From contig JAFBIU010000022.1 in assembly GCA_021531775.1 (NCBI GenBank), positions 1 to 64,000 on the forward strand: 64,000 nt of DNA, written 5' to 3'. A program made the position numbers and the translations under genes. The DNA comes from Parabacteroides distasonis (lineage in GTDB: Bacteria; Bacteroidota; Bacteroidia; Bacteroidales; Tannerellaceae). Shown piece after piece: positions 28,342-36,936 of this stretch; positions within the stretch are counted from its first letter, which is position 1; the number at the start of each line of letters is the position of its first letter. A model generated the notes under the pieces. The model searched no databases and was not told the origin of the DNA. It saw nothing but the letters and a program-made list of their open reading frames with translations.

Positions 28342-29799
28342 TTAGGAATGTTGAAGTCGGAACCTGGAAGAGATCCAGAGTCCGACAAATGTGATCAGTC
28401 CGTTGATCATCAGCATCTCATAGCCGAAGGTGTAACCTGCATACTGCTTGGCAACATAGTCCAAGGTGAAGCAGGCCAGCGGAGCGGTCACACAGATATA
28501 GGGCACCCACCGGTCTGCCGGCTGCTTGCGGGTGAAGAGACCGAAGAGGAAGAGCCCTAAGAGCGGTCCGTAGGTGTAGGAGGCAATCATGTAGATGGCA
28601 TCAATCACGCTACGGCTATTGACGGCTTTGAATATCAAGATGATGATGGCAAACAGTACGGAGATGACCAGATGCACCTTCAGACGGGTCCGTTTGGCCT
28701 GTTTGGCCTCCTCCTTTTCAATCCCTAAAATATCCACACAGAAGGAGGTGGTGAGGGCGGTCAAGGCCGAGTCGGCACTACTGAAGGCAGCGGCAATTAT
28801 ACCGATCGTGAAGAAGACCAGAATGGTGCTCCCCAACAGACCGGAGGTACAAAACATCGGCAGGATGTCATCACTCAACACCGGCAGTTCGATTTGCTGT
28901 TGGGCAGCCAAGGTCAGCAGCAGGATACCCAATGATAGGAAAAGGAAGTTGACCGGTGTGAAGGCAAAACCATACACATACATGTTCTTCTGGGCCTCCC
29001 GCAGACTCTTGCAAGAGAGGTTTTTCTGCATCATGTCTTGATCCAGACCCGTCATCACGATGGTGATGAAGATACCGCTCAGGAACTGCTTGAAGAAGTT
29101 TTGGGTGCTATGCCAGTCGGCAAACTCAAAGATTCGGAAGTGGGGACTCTCCGTGATGGTCTGCACCATGCCAGGCATGTCCAATCCCATCCGCTCCTTG
29201 ACTTGCCAGATGATGACGACCAGCATCCCCACCAGGCAAAGCGTCTGCAACGTATCGGTCCAGATGATGGTCTTGATGCCGCTCCGGAAGGTGTAGAGCC
29301 ACACCAAGAAGATGCTGAGTACCACGGTGACCGCAAAGGGAATGTTCCACGTGCTGAAGACGTAGGTCTGTAGGATGAGGGCCACTAAATAGAGTCGGGC
29401 GGCTGCTCCCACGATCTTGGAAAGCAGGAAAAAAGAAGCCCCTGTCTTGTACCCTCTCGGTCCGATCCGGTCGCGCAGATAGGAGTAGATGGAGGTGAGC
29501 TGCAACTTGTAATACAGGGGCAGAAGCACTTGCGCGATCAGTATGTAGCCGAAAAAGAAGCCAAAGACCGTCTGCATGTAGGTCATGTCGATACTTCGCA
29601 CCATGCCCGGGACCGAGACAAAGGTGACACCCGAGAGGGAGGTACCGATCATGCCGATGGAGACGATGTACCAAGGGGATTTCCGATTACCCAAAAAGAA
29701 CGCATCGTTGCCGGAGCTGCCTCGTCCTGTGATCCATGCGATGAGGAGCAGGAGCGCAAAATAACCGGCAATAATCAAGAGAATGGTTGTACTGTTCAT
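28342..29799 (-). CDS. sodium:solute symporter (SSS family)
   Basis: 485 aa, about 13 membrane helices. The N-terminus GNRKSPWYIVSIGMIGTSLSGVTFVSVPGMV is the classical SSS helix 1 region with Na+ site residues. Bacteroidetes SSS proteins of this type often take up organic acids or sialic acid-like sugars, but the solute cannot be told here. A TACATTTG promoter lies just upstream. Confidence 0.9.
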   Translation of the reverse strand: MNSTTILLIIAGYFALLLLIAWITGRGSSGNDAFFLGNRKSPWYIVSIGMIGTSLSGVTFVSVPGMVRSIDMTYMQTVFGFFFGYILIAQVLLPLYYKLQLTSIYSYLRDRIGPRGYKTGASFFLLSKIVGAAARLYLVALILQTYVFSTWNIPFAVTVVLSIFLVWLYTFRSGIKTIIWTDTLQTLCLVGMLVVIIWQVKERMGLDMPGMVQTITESPHFRIFEFADWHSTQNFFKQFLSGIFITIVMTGLDQDMMQKNLSCKSLREAQKNMYVYGFAFTPVNFLFLSLGILLLTLAAQQQIELPVLSDDILPMFCTSGLLGSTILVFFTIGIIAAAFSSADSALTALTTSFCVDILGIEKEEAKQAKRTRLKVHLVISVLFAIIILIFKAVNSRSVIDAIYMIASYTYGPLLGLFLFGLFTRKQPADRWVPYICVTAPLACFTLDYVAKQYAGYTFGYEMLMINGLITFVGLWISSRFRLQHS

Positions 29800-29822
29800 G
29801 AACTGTTCCTAATTTGCGAGTG

Positions 29823-29830
29823 CAAATGTA
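29823..29830 (-). promoter_or_regulatory. -7 element for the symporter gene (TACATTTG on minus strand)
   Basis: CAAATGTA on the plus strand, 24 bases before ATG 29799. Confidence 0.6.
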
Positions 29831-29881
29831 AAGAAAAACTTGGAAACCACGTTTACTAAAAATGAAGATATCCTCAACCCT

Positions 29882-29938
29882 CCACGAAGATAGCTTCATG
29901 GGCTTACGAAGATATCTTCGTAAGCCAACGAGGTTAAT
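29882..29938. repeat. dispersed palindromic repeat, copy 1
   Basis: A 57-bp element that matches 48 of 57 positions at 63383-63439. Its core is a perfect 26-bp palindrome at 29901-29926 (GGCTTACGAAGAT and its complement). A further GAAGATATC lies at 29861-29870. It sits between the divergent symporter gene and the convergent DUF1080 gene in a 238-bp gap that holds no other gene. Confidence 0.75.
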
Positions 29939-29979
29939 TAGCCAACGCTGGACTCTATAACCGGAGGCCTGCTAACAGA

Positions 29980-30015
29980 AAGGGTGTGTCAAACTGAATG
30001 GACACACCCTTCTTT
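29980..30015. terminator. terminator of the DUF1080 transcript
   Basis: An 11-bp stem AAGGGTGTGTC/GACACACCCTT with a 10-base loop, 23 bases beyond the DUF1080 stop. T residues follow on both strands (short on the minus side). Confidence 0.7.
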
Positions 30016-30037
30016 TATGCCGGATCCCCAAGGAGGC

Positions 30038-30715
30038 TTATAGACGAGTCAATACGACAGAGCGGAACTCCACATCGTTGCCTTCGCTCTGAAGGGCAAT
30101 GTAACCCTCCTTGACCTTATTGGTACCGATGTTCTGCAACTCACCGTTGATATAGACTGTGATCACACCATTCTTCACGTAGATGGTGGCCTTGTTCCAT
30201 TCACCAGCCGGTTTCTCGGTCGATTCTTTCCATTTCTTGACTACCGGAAATGCGGGACGAGGTTGTCCTGCCGGAGCTTGGTATTCTGCTACATCCGAAC
30301 CGGAAAGCAGGACGAAGTCACCTGCATCACCGGCATGGAGCTGACATTCAACAGCATTGGGGAAGGGGTTCTTCAGCTCTTCGATGAGCAGGAATATACC
30401 GCTGTTGGAGGCTACACCATTCGGCCAGCGCCATTCAACCTCCAGCTTGAAGTTGCTGTATTTCTCCTTCGTGTACATGTATCCGAAAGGCTTGCCGCTG
30501 ATGTGGATCAGACCATCCTGGATGTAGAACACCTTCTCTGCCGGAACAGAATTCTTATCGACCATGAATTCCCAGTTCGACAAGTTCTTGCCGTTGAACA
30601 ACTTTTCTACTTTCTGAGCACTTGTGAGGCTCGGCATACCGATCAGGGCTGCTCCTAACAACATCCATTTCCATACGTGGCTGGCGGATGAACCATTCTG
30701 CTTGTTTTGCTTCAT
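30038..30715 (-). CDS. secreted DUF1080 (3-keto-disaccharide hydrolase-like) protein
   Basis: 225 aa with an N-terminal signal sequence ending near residue 33 (SLTSAQ). The remaining beta-rich domain has the DUF1080 pattern: LFNGKNLSNWEF at the start, the ASNSGIFL segment, VECQLHAGD and the closing GYIALQSEGNDVEFRSV. Several Bacteroides members hydrolyse 3-keto-glycosides. Follows ettA by 25 bases on the minus strand. Periplasmic or surface location expected. Confidence 0.87.
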   Translation of the reverse strand: MKQNKQNGSSASHVWKWMLLGAALIGMPSLTSAQKVEKLFNGKNLSNWEFMVDKNSVPAEKVFYIQDGLIHISGKPFGYMYTKEKYSNFKLEVEWRWPNGVASNSGIFLLIEELKNPFPNAVECQLHAGDAGDFVLLSGSDVAEYQAPAGQPRPAFPVVKKWKESTEKPAGEWNKATIYVKNGVITVYINGELQNIGTNKVKEGYIALQSEGNDVEFRSVVLTRL

Positions 30716-30740
30716 TACTTGTATATATTAGAGATATTGA

Positions 30741-32426
30741 TTATTGAATCAGTTTGCGGTAACGGACACGCTTGGGCTCCTGATAGCCCGACTGTTTCCG
30801 CTTGAACTCTTCGTATTCGGAGTAGCTACCCTCGTAGAAGACCACTTGCGAATCGCCTTCGAAAGAGAGGATGTGCGTACAGATACGATCCAGGAACCAA
30901 CGGTCGTGCGAAACGACTACTGCACAACCGGCAAAGTTCTCCAGACCCTCTTCCAGTGCCCGCAACGTATTGACGTCGATATCGTTGGTCGGTTCGTCGA
31001 GCAACAGCACGTTGGCACCAGCTTTCAGGGTAAGGGCTAAGTGCAGACGGTTCCGTTCACCACCGGAGAGTACACCACAGAGTTTCTCTTGATCGGCTCC
31101 GGCAAAATTGAACTTCGAGAGATAGGCACGCGCATTCACCTCCTTGTTGCCGACACGAATCAGTTCCTGTCCGCCCGATACGACTTGATAGACCGACTTC
31201 TTCGGGTCGATGTCCTTGTGGGTCTGGTCGGCATAACCAACCGTTACGGTTTCACCCACTTCGAAGTTACCGGAGTCGATGCTCTCTTGCCCCATGATCA
31301 TCTTGAAGAGGGTAGTCTTACCGGCTCCATTCGGACCGATCACACCCACAATGCCGTTAGGCGGTAAGGCAAAGTTCAGGTCGTCGAAGAGCAGCTTGTC
31401 GCCAAAGGCCTTGGCCACATGTACCGCCTCGATCACCTTGTTGCCCAAACGAGGACCGTTCGGGATGAAGATCTCCAGTTTGGCTTCGCGCTCCTTCTGA
31501 TCCTCGTTGAGCAATTTCTCGTACGAGTTCAGACGAGCCTTTCCCTTGGCCTGACGTGCCTTGGGAGCCATGTTGATCCATTCCAACTCCCGCTCCAAGG
31601 TCTTCCGGCGCTTGCTGGCCTGCTTCTCCTCCTGAGCCATCCGTTTGGTTTTCTGGTCCAGCCAAGAAGAGTAGTTGCCCTTCCAAGGAATGCCTTCGCC
31701 ACGGTCGAGCTCCAGAATCCAACCGGCTACATGATCCAGGAAGTAACGGTCGTGCGTGATGCAGATGACCGTACCGGCATATTGTTGTAAATGTTGCTCC
31801 AACCAGTCGATGGACTCGGCATCCAAGTGGTTGGTCGGCTCGTCGAGGAGGAGCACATCGGGCTGTTGCAACAAGAGACGGCAAAGTGCCACACGCCTGC
31901 GTTCACCACCCGAGAGGGTGTCCACAATCTGGTCTTCGGGCGGAAGGCGCAAGGCATCCATCGCACGCTCCAGCTTGCTGTCGAGGTTCCAGGCATCGCA
32001 CGCGTCGATCTTGTCCTGCAGTTCGGCCTGACGGGCGATCAAGGCATCCATCTTGTCCGGATCTTCCAATACTTCCGGATCGGCAAAGCGTTCGTTGACC
32101 GCCTCAAACTCGGCCAATAGATCGACCGTAGCCTGTACGCCCTCCTGTACAATCTGCTTAACGGTTTTGCCCGCTTCCAACTTCGGATCCTGCTCCAGAT
32201 AGCCTACCGAATAGCCCGGCGAGAAAACCACTTCGCCTTGATACTCCTTATCGATGCCGGCAATGATTTTCAGCAAGGTTGATTTACCCGAACCATTCAG
32301 GCCGATGATGCCGATCTTGGCTCCATAGAAGAAAGAGAGGTAGATGTTTTTCAACACCTGTTTCTGTGGGGGAAAGATTTTGCTGACCCCGACCATCGAG
32401 AAAATAATCTTTTTGTCGTCTGCCAT
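30741..32426 (-). CDS. ettA: ABC-F protein EttA (energy-dependent translational throttle)
   Basis: 561 aa, two ABC ATPase domains without membrane part. Walker A motifs GLNGSGKST (about 42) and GPNGAGKT (about 355), signature LSGGERRRVALCR and LSGGERNRLHLA, Walker B LLLDEPTNHLD and LLLDEPTNDID. The inter-domain P-site tRNA-interacting motif region is the Arg/Lys-rich stretch near 260-310. Acts on the ribosome E site. Length and linker match EttA rather than other ABC-F groups. Confidence 0.94.
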   Translation of the reverse strand: MADDKKIIFSMVGVSKIFPPQKQVLKNIYLSFFYGAKIGIIGLNGSGKSTLLKIIAGIDKEYQGEVVFSPGYSVGYLEQDPKLEAGKTVKQIVQEGVQATVDLLAEFEAVNERFADPEVLEDPDKMDALIARQAELQDKIDACDAWNLDSKLERAMDALRLPPEDQIVDTLSGGERRRVALCRLLLQQPDVLLLDEPTNHLDAESIDWLEQHLQQYAGTVICITHDRYFLDHVAGWILELDRGEGIPWKGNYSSWLDQKTKRMAQEEKQASKRRKTLERELEWINMAPKARQAKGKARLNSYEKLLNEDQKEREAKLEIFIPNGPRLGNKVIEAVHVAKAFGDKLLFDDLNFALPPNGIVGVIGPNGAGKTTLFKMIMGQESIDSGNFEVGETVTVGYADQTHKDIDPKKSVYQVVSGGQELIRVGNKEVNARAYLSKFNFAGADQEKLCGVLSGGERNRLHLALTLKAGANVLLLDEPTNDIDVNTLRALEEGLENFAGCAVVVSHDRWFLDRICTHILSFEGDSQVVFYEGSYSEYEEFKRKQSGYQEPKRVRYRKLIQ

Positions 32427-32470
32427 ATTTTATTCGTTATTCTTTAAAATGGAATTTTGTTTCTGCTGGA

Positions 32471-32478
32471 CAAAGATA
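32471..32478 (-). promoter_or_regulatory. ettA -7 element (TATCTTTG on minus strand)
   Basis: CAAAGATA on the plus strand, 45 bases before the ettA start. Confidence 0.55.
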
Positions 32479-32530
32479 CGACTTTGTTGCTAATTTCAGC
32501 CTCCGAAAGGCGTCATCTCGAAAATTGTTG

Positions 32531-32538
32531 TACATTTG
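32531..32538 (+). promoter_or_regulatory. -7 element (TACATTTG)
   Basis: TACATTTG 35 bases before ATG 32573, divergent from the ettA promoter. Confidence 0.55.
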
Positions 32539-32572
32539 TGTCGTTTTCTAACTATTAAAACAGATTATCAGT

Positions 32573-32902
32573 ATGAGCAAACAAGAGGACGATTTCCTGT
32601 ATGATGAGGATGATGCGGTGAAGTATATCCGCAATTATCTCCCGCAAGAATTGAAATCCAAGTTCAAGAATGATGACATTCTGTACATCTTGGATCTGAT
32701 CTACGACTATTACGAGTCGAACGGGTTGCTGAGTGAGGATGCATCGGACGACCAATTGGTGGAGATTGACGAGGATGAACTGATCGAGTATGTCATCAAG
32801 AATGCCAAACGGGATCAGGTGGGACTCTTCGAGGCTGAAGAGGTTGCCTTGATTGTGCAAGGCGAGATGGCTTATTGCGAGTCAATCAACATGTTTGATT
32901 GA
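32573..32902 (+). CDS. small acidic protein of unknown function
   Basis: 109 aa, strongly acidic (DDFLYDEDDAV at the N-terminus, VEIDEDELIEYV in the middle), no signal peptide, probably helical. It has its own promoter. No known motif; a cytoplasmic protein found next to ettA. I cannot assign a function. Confidence 0.75.
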   Translation: MSKQEDDFLYDEDDAVKYIRNYLPQELKSKFKNDDILYILDLIYDYYESNGLLSEDASDDQLVEIDEDELIEYVIKNAKRDQVGLFEAEEVALIVQGEMAYCESINMFD

Positions 32903-32941
32903 ACTATATTATAATGTAGTATTCATGTAAAAAGAAGAATT

Positions 32942-33625
32942 ATGAGAAATTGGAAGTTTTTATCGGTATTGTTGTTGTGTATGGCAGTTGTGTTCAGCAG
33001 CTGTGGAACCTGGAATAATACAGCCAAGGGTACAGCCATTGGTGTCGGTGGTGGTGCTGCCGTGGGTGCAGGTATTGGTGCCATTGCCGGAAATACCGCT
33101 TTGGGTTCGATCATCGGAGCCGCTGTGGGTGGTACGGCCGGAGCATTGATCGGCAAGAAGATGGACAAGCAGAAGAAGGAACTGGAGGCATCGTTGCCCG
33201 AAGAGGCAGTGGTGGAGACCATCAACGAGGGTGAAGCGCTGAAGGTGACGTTTGATTCGGGTATCCTGTTCGCTACCAACTCCAGTACGGTGAGTGCCGC
33301 TTCGAAGAGTGCGTTGCGCAATTTGGCAACCAGCCTGAATGCCAACCCGGATACAGACATCAAGATCGTGGGTCATACCGACAGCACGGGTAAGGTGGAC
33401 TACAACCAGACCTTGTCTGAAAAGCGTGCGAAGAGTGTCTATGACTACCTGATGGAAGACCAGGGTATCAGCAGCACACGCATGACATTCGAAGGAAAGG
33501 GTATTCATGAACCGGTAGCCGATAATGCGACTCCCGAAGGTCGTGCCAAGAACCGTCGCGTCGAAATCCTGATCCTGCCGAACCAGCGGATGATCCAGCA
33601 GGCACAAGACGGAACATTGAAATAA
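32942..33625 (+). CDS. OmpA-family lipoprotein with glycine-zipper segment
   Basis: 227 aa. A lipoprotein signal peptide ends at the lipobox Cys21 (VFSSCG). Residues 30-75 are a Gly/Ala-rich zipper (IGVGGGAAVGAG, GAAVGGTAGALIG) that may insert in the outer membrane. The C-terminal OmpA domain (about 105-220) holds the peptidoglycan-binding pattern GHTDSTGKVDYNQTLSEKRAKSVYDYL and NRRVEI. Anchors outer membrane to the cell wall. Confidence 0.92.
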   Translation: MRNWKFLSVLLLCMAVVFSSCGTWNNTAKGTAIGVGGGAAVGAGIGAIAGNTALGSIIGAAVGGTAGALIGKKMDKQKKELEASLPEEAVVETINEGEALKVTFDSGILFATNSSTVSAASKSALRNLATSLNANPDTDIKIVGHTDSTGKVDYNQTLSEKRAKSVYDYLMEDQGISSTRMTFEGKGIHEPVADNATPEGRAKNRRVEILILPNQRMIQQAQDGTLK

Positions 33626-33703
33626 TTCGGTGGATTTATGACCGAAAACAGGAGCCTCCATAGGCAGAAACGGGGTGAAAGGTAAAAAAAACAGGTAGAT
33701 AAG

Positions 33704-33734
33704 GTTGTGCAATCAAAAAGTTTTTATACCTTTG
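33704..33734 (+). promoter_or_regulatory. promoter of the rpmB operon
   Basis: GTTG at 33704-33707 and TACCTTTG at 33727-33734 at the canonical 19-base spacing. The leader to ATG 33857 is about 115 bases and opens with the hairpin GTAACTG-ATAGG-CAGTTAC (33741-33759). Confidence 0.75.
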
Positions 33735-33856
33735 CACCCCGTAACTGATAGGCAGTTACCAAGTGAAAGATTTGCTTCTGATCGTGATGCTAGTTCGGAC
33801 GTGAAAATTTCAGTTGTATGTTTGATTTATTACATGTAATATAAATAAGATACGAG

Positions 33857-34096
33857 ATGTCTAAAATTTGTCAAATTACCGGAAAGAAAGCAATGGTTGG
33901 CAACAACGTTTCTCACTCTAAAAGAAGAACGAAACGTAAATTTGATGTTAACCTGTTTACGAAAAAGTTCTACTGGGTAGAACAGGATTGTTGGGTTAGC
34001 CTGAACATTTCAGCCGCAGGCTTGCGTACCATCAATAAACTTGGTTTGGATGCAGCTATCAAACAGGCAGCTGAAAAGGGTTATTTAAACGCTTAA
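33857..34096 (+). CDS. rpmB: 50S ribosomal protein L28
   Basis: 79 aa, starts [21 protein letters not shown], the standard L28 N-terminus, and is rich in Lys/Arg. Leads the rpmB-rpmG-DUF4295 operon with 17-base spacing to rpmG. A structured leader precedes it. Confidence 0.96.
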   Translation: MSKICQITGKKAMVGNNVSHSKRRTKRKFDVNLFTKKFYWVEQDCWVSLNISAAGLRTINKLGLDAAIKQAAEKGYLNA

Positions 34097-34113
34097 TTTG
34101 GGAGGATTGAACA

Positions 34114-34302
34114 ATGGCAAAGAAAGCAAAAGGTAACAGAGTTCAGGTGATTTTGGAATGCACAGAGCATAAGGATAGCGGTATGCCGGGTACTTCAAGA
34201 TATATCACAACGAAGAACAGAAAGAATACAACTCAGCGTTTGGAGTTGATGAAATACAACCCGATCCTGAAGAAAATGACGTTACATAAAGAAATTAAGT
34301 AA
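34114..34302 (+). CDS. rpmG: 50S ribosomal protein L33
   Basis: 62 aa, matches L33 ([34 protein letters not shown]). The zinc-binding CXXC pairs are absent (a single Cys), so it is the zinc-free form. Preceded by GGAGGA 8 bases upstream of the ATG, a strong ribosome site for this phylum. Confidence 0.95.
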   Translation: MAKKAKGNRVQVILECTEHKDSGMPGTSRYITTKNRKNTTQRLELMKYNPILKKMTLHKEIK

Positions 34303-34317
34303 TAGGAGATTTAAACA

Positions 34318-34470
34318 ATGGCAAAAAAAGCAGTCGCAACATTTAAGAAGGGTGACGGCCGTACTTTTTCGAAAGTGATCAAGATGGTCAAGTCTCCGAA
34401 AACTGGTGCTTACATTTTCCAGGAAGAAATGGTTCCGAATGAAGCAGTAAAAGATTATTTCGCAAAATAA
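34318..34470 (+). CDS. DUF4295 small basic protein
   Basis: 50 aa, MAKKAVATFKKGDGRTFSKV at the N-terminus, ending DYFAK. Very basic and always placed after rpmG in Bacteroidetes, so probably a ribosome-associated protein (inference). A GGAGA site precedes it. The gene is short but supported by operon position, ribosome site and the terminator right after it. Confidence 0.88.
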   Translation: MAKKAVATFKKGDGRTFSKVIKMVKSPKTGAYIFQEEMVPNEAVKDYFAK

Positions 34471-34493
34471 ATGATTTTGCAGTTTGAAATAAG

Positions 34494-34528
34494 AAAGCCC
34501 CTTTCTCGATGAAGAAAGGGGCTTTTTT
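34494..34528 (+). terminator. terminator of the rpmB operon
   Basis: A 13-bp perfect stem (AAAGCCCCTTTCT and complement), loop CGATGA and a T run. Ends 3 bases before the stop codon of the convergent gene at 34531. Confidence 0.92.
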
Positions 34529-34530
34529 AA

Positions 34531-34860
34531 TTATTTCCGCTGTGGGCGCATCTGCTGATAGGCTTTCAGTTGTTCCTCATTCAGGATGGTGGCCAATTGC
34601 TTGGTCATATCTTCGCGCTCTTTTGCCATCTCTTCGCGGCTCGGACGTCCTTGTCCTTCACGTTTCTTCTGAAAATCCGTAAACAGGGCAGTCACCTTTG
34701 CCGTCTGTTCGTCAGTCAGCTTCAGTTCCGTCTTCATTTGGTTGACCTGCTGTTCCACTGTCATACGGGGGGGACGACCACCCTGATTCCGTTGGGCTAC
34801 AATATTACCCATGCACATCACTTGCGTAGCAATTCCTACGAATACAATCCAATGTTTCAT
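34531..34860 (-). CDS. small secreted protein, Spy/CpxP-like helical type
   Basis: 109 aa. Signal peptide (residues 1-22, ends NIVAQ), then an Arg/Gly/Pro-rich linker and two helices with KTELKLTDEQTAKV and ATILNEEQLKAY, which are close to the LTxxQ repeats of Spy/CpxP-like periplasmic proteins. Such proteins can act as periplasmic chaperones or sensors. Assignment is tentative. Confidence 0.75.
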   Translation of the reverse strand: MKHWIVFVGIATQVMCMGNIVAQRNQGGRPPRMTVEQQVNQMKTELKLTDEQTAKVTALFTDFQKKREGQGRPSREEMAKEREDMTKQLATILNEEQLKAYQQMRPQRK

Positions 34861-34944
34861 CTTCTTGAAATATTAAGTTAGCAATATCGTTATTGCCACT
34901 TAGATGAAACGAATAGGTCATGGTTTAATCGCTATGGATCCGTT

Positions 34945-35685
34945 TTAAAGAAATTTCTGATCCTTTAAAACTTGCCGGAACACCTCTGAGAAATGTTCAT
35001 TGGCGGCCTTTGTGTAGCGAACATCCGTAAAGACTTGGGCGAGTGTCTCTTTGCCGTTGTCTTTCACAAACTGCTGGTTGACGGGTAATGACTCCTTCTC
35101 GGCATAGAGCTCATCGATACGGGCTGGCGTATAGTCCACATAGCTTTCCTGATGTACGATCGCTTCCAAGGGCAACCGTTCGGGTTGTGCCGGCAGGGGT
35201 TCGGCAGGATAGCCCACCGTCAAGGTGACAACGGGAACCACACGCTCCGGCAATTGGAGGGCCCGGATGATCTGATCGGCATTGTAGGTAGTCGTGCCCA
35301 AGTAGCAGATGCCTAATCCACGTGCTTCGGCAGCATCACAAAAGCTTTGGGCAAAGATGGTCGCATCCAAGGTTGCGGCCATGAAGGTCTGCAGATTGTC
35401 GAATCCGGCTTCAGCCTGACGTTGTTCGGCCCATTTCACGAAGCGGTTGGTGTCGGCACAGATGGTCAGGACCACCGGAGCCGTGGTGATCATCGGCTGG
35501 TTGAAGTGGGCAGGAGCCAAGCGGGCTTTACCCTCAGCCGAGCGGGTGACAACGACACTATAGAGCTGCATGTTGCCTGTGTTAGAGGCACGTGCAGCCA
35601 CTGCTAACAATTCTTGAAGCATCTCTTCCGAGATGGCTTTGTCGGCATATTGACGGATGGTCCGTCTGTTCTTCATACTTTCCAC
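34945..35685 (-). CDS. nitroreductase family protein (NfsA-like)
   Basis: 246 aa FMN-dependent reductase. RRTIRQYADKAISEEMLQELL at the N-terminus and the NTGNMQ flavin-binding part (about 35) and GLGICYLGTTTYN (about 125) are typical of NfsA/FRP-type oxidoreductases with the extended C-terminus. Reduces nitro compounds or quinones with NAD(P)H. Physiological substrate unknown. Divergent from the DUF362 gene. Confidence 0.88.
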   Translation of the reverse strand: MESMKNRRTIRQYADKAISEEMLQELLAVAARASNTGNMQLYSVVVTRSAEGKARLAPAHFNQPMITTAPVVLTICADTNRFVKWAEQRQAEAGFDNLQTFMAATLDATIFAQSFCDAAEARGLGICYLGTTTYNADQIIRALQLPERVVPVVTLTVGYPAEPLPAQPERLPLEAIVHQESYVDYTPARIDELYAEKESLPVNQQFVKDNGKETLAQVFTDVRYTKAANEHFSEVFRQVLKDQKFL

Positions 35686-35719
35686 GGGATGAATCTTGTT
35701 TATATTTCCAATTAAGTTG

Positions 35720-35727
35720 TATCTTTG
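35720..35727 (+). promoter_or_regulatory. -7 element for the DUF362 gene (TATCTTTG)
   Basis: TATCTTTG 55 bases before ATG 35783. It lies inside an upstream open frame and so argues for the internal start. Confidence 0.55.
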
Positions 35728-35782
35728 TCTCTGTAAACAGAGCTATTTCTTGTTGCAAACTTACAAAAAAACATCATACATC

Positions 35783-36901
35783 ATGTCTTCGAAAGTATAT
35801 TTTACCAATTTGCGCACCACTCCCTCCAGTAATCTGTTGGACAAGATGGAGCGTGTAGTCAGAAGAGCCGGTATTGCGGACATCGATTTCAAGGGGCAGT
35901 TTGTGGCCATCAAGATCCATTTTGGAGAGCCGGGTAACTTGGCTTATATCCGTCCTAACTATGCAGCCCGTATGGTATGCATCCTGAAAGAATTGGGAGC
36001 TAAACCCTTCTTGACAGACTGTAACACACTCTATTCGGGTGGTCGTGCCAATGCGGTCGATCATTTGCAGGCTGCTACGGAGAATGGTTTCAATCCGTTG
36101 TCCGCTGGCTGCAACGTCATCATTGCGGATGGTGTGAAGGGTACTGATTTTCGGGAAGTGACTATCAATGGAGCCTATTGCAAGGCTCCCAAGATCGGAA
36201 CCGCCTTGGTAGATGCGGACATCGTGCTCTCCATGACCCATTTCAAGGGACATGAACAGGCCGGTTTCGGTGGTGTGCTGAAAAACTTGGGTATGGGTGG
36301 TGCAGCTGTACCGGGTAAATTGGAGTTGCATAGTGCCTCCCAGCCGCGGGTCATCGAGAAGAACTGTAAGGGATGCAACATCTGTGTGCGCCATTGTGCA
36401 CATGATGCGATCCATCTGAATGCCGACCGGAAGGCGGTCATCGACTATAGCAAGTGCGTGGGTTGTGGTCAATGTGTGGCTTTGTGCCAGCACGATGGAG
36501 CAGTGATGGGAGCAGACGATACGTCGGAACACCTGAACTGTAAGATTGCGGAATATACGCAAGCCGTCTTGTTGGAGAAGCCCCATTTCCATGTCAGCTT
36601 CATCATGAATGTATCACCGGAGTGTGACTGCTGGAACCATAACGATGCAGCCGTTGTTCCCGATTTAGGCATTGCCGCTTCATTCGATCCGGTGGCCTTG
36701 GATCAGGCTTGTGCCGATTTGGTGATCAATGCACCCATGTTGCAGACCGAGAACCGTTTGTCTGAAATCTGCAAGCATCATGAACATCCGGAGGCTGACA
36801 AGTTCCACCTGCTGCATCCCGATACCCATTGGCAGGCTGGCTTGGAACATGCCGAGAAGATCGGATTGGGTACACGTCAGTATGAATTGATTCAAGTTTA
36901 A
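35783..36901 (+). CDS. DUF362 protein with two [4Fe-4S] clusters
   Basis: 372 aa from ATG 35783 (MSSKVYFTNLRTT); the preceding 29 open codons sit over the promoter. Residues 1-185 form the DUF362 domain (KIHFGEPGNLAYIRP, MTHFKGHEQAGFGG). A bacterial ferredoxin-type module follows: CKGCNICVRHC (about 195) and CVGCGQCVALC (about 224), then a domain with CDCWNHND. Cytoplasmic Fe-S protein of unknown electron-transfer role. Confidence 0.9.
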   Translation: MSSKVYFTNLRTTPSSNLLDKMERVVRRAGIADIDFKGQFVAIKIHFGEPGNLAYIRPNYAARMVCILKELGAKPFLTDCNTLYSGGRANAVDHLQAATENGFNPLSAGCNVIIADGVKGTDFREVTINGAYCKAPKIGTALVDADIVLSMTHFKGHEQAGFGGVLKNLGMGGAAVPGKLELHSASQPRVIEKNCKGCNICVRHCAHDAIHLNADRKAVIDYSKCVGCGQCVALCQHDGAVMGADDTSEHLNCKIAEYTQAVLLEKPHFHVSFIMNVSPECDCWNHNDAAVVPDLGIAASFDPVALDQACADLVINAPMLQTENRLSEICKHHEHPEADKFHLLHPDTHWQAGLEHAEKIGLGTRQYELIQV

Positions 36902-36936
36902 CAAAAGCATTGTAGAAGTTGTCAGTTGTTTCAGTT

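Noticed and set aside
29980-30015. Same element as the hairpin at 18501-18529
   Set aside because: Both have GGGTGTGT/ACACACCC stems, but flanks and loops differ, so they are two separate terminator-like hairpins and not repeat copies.
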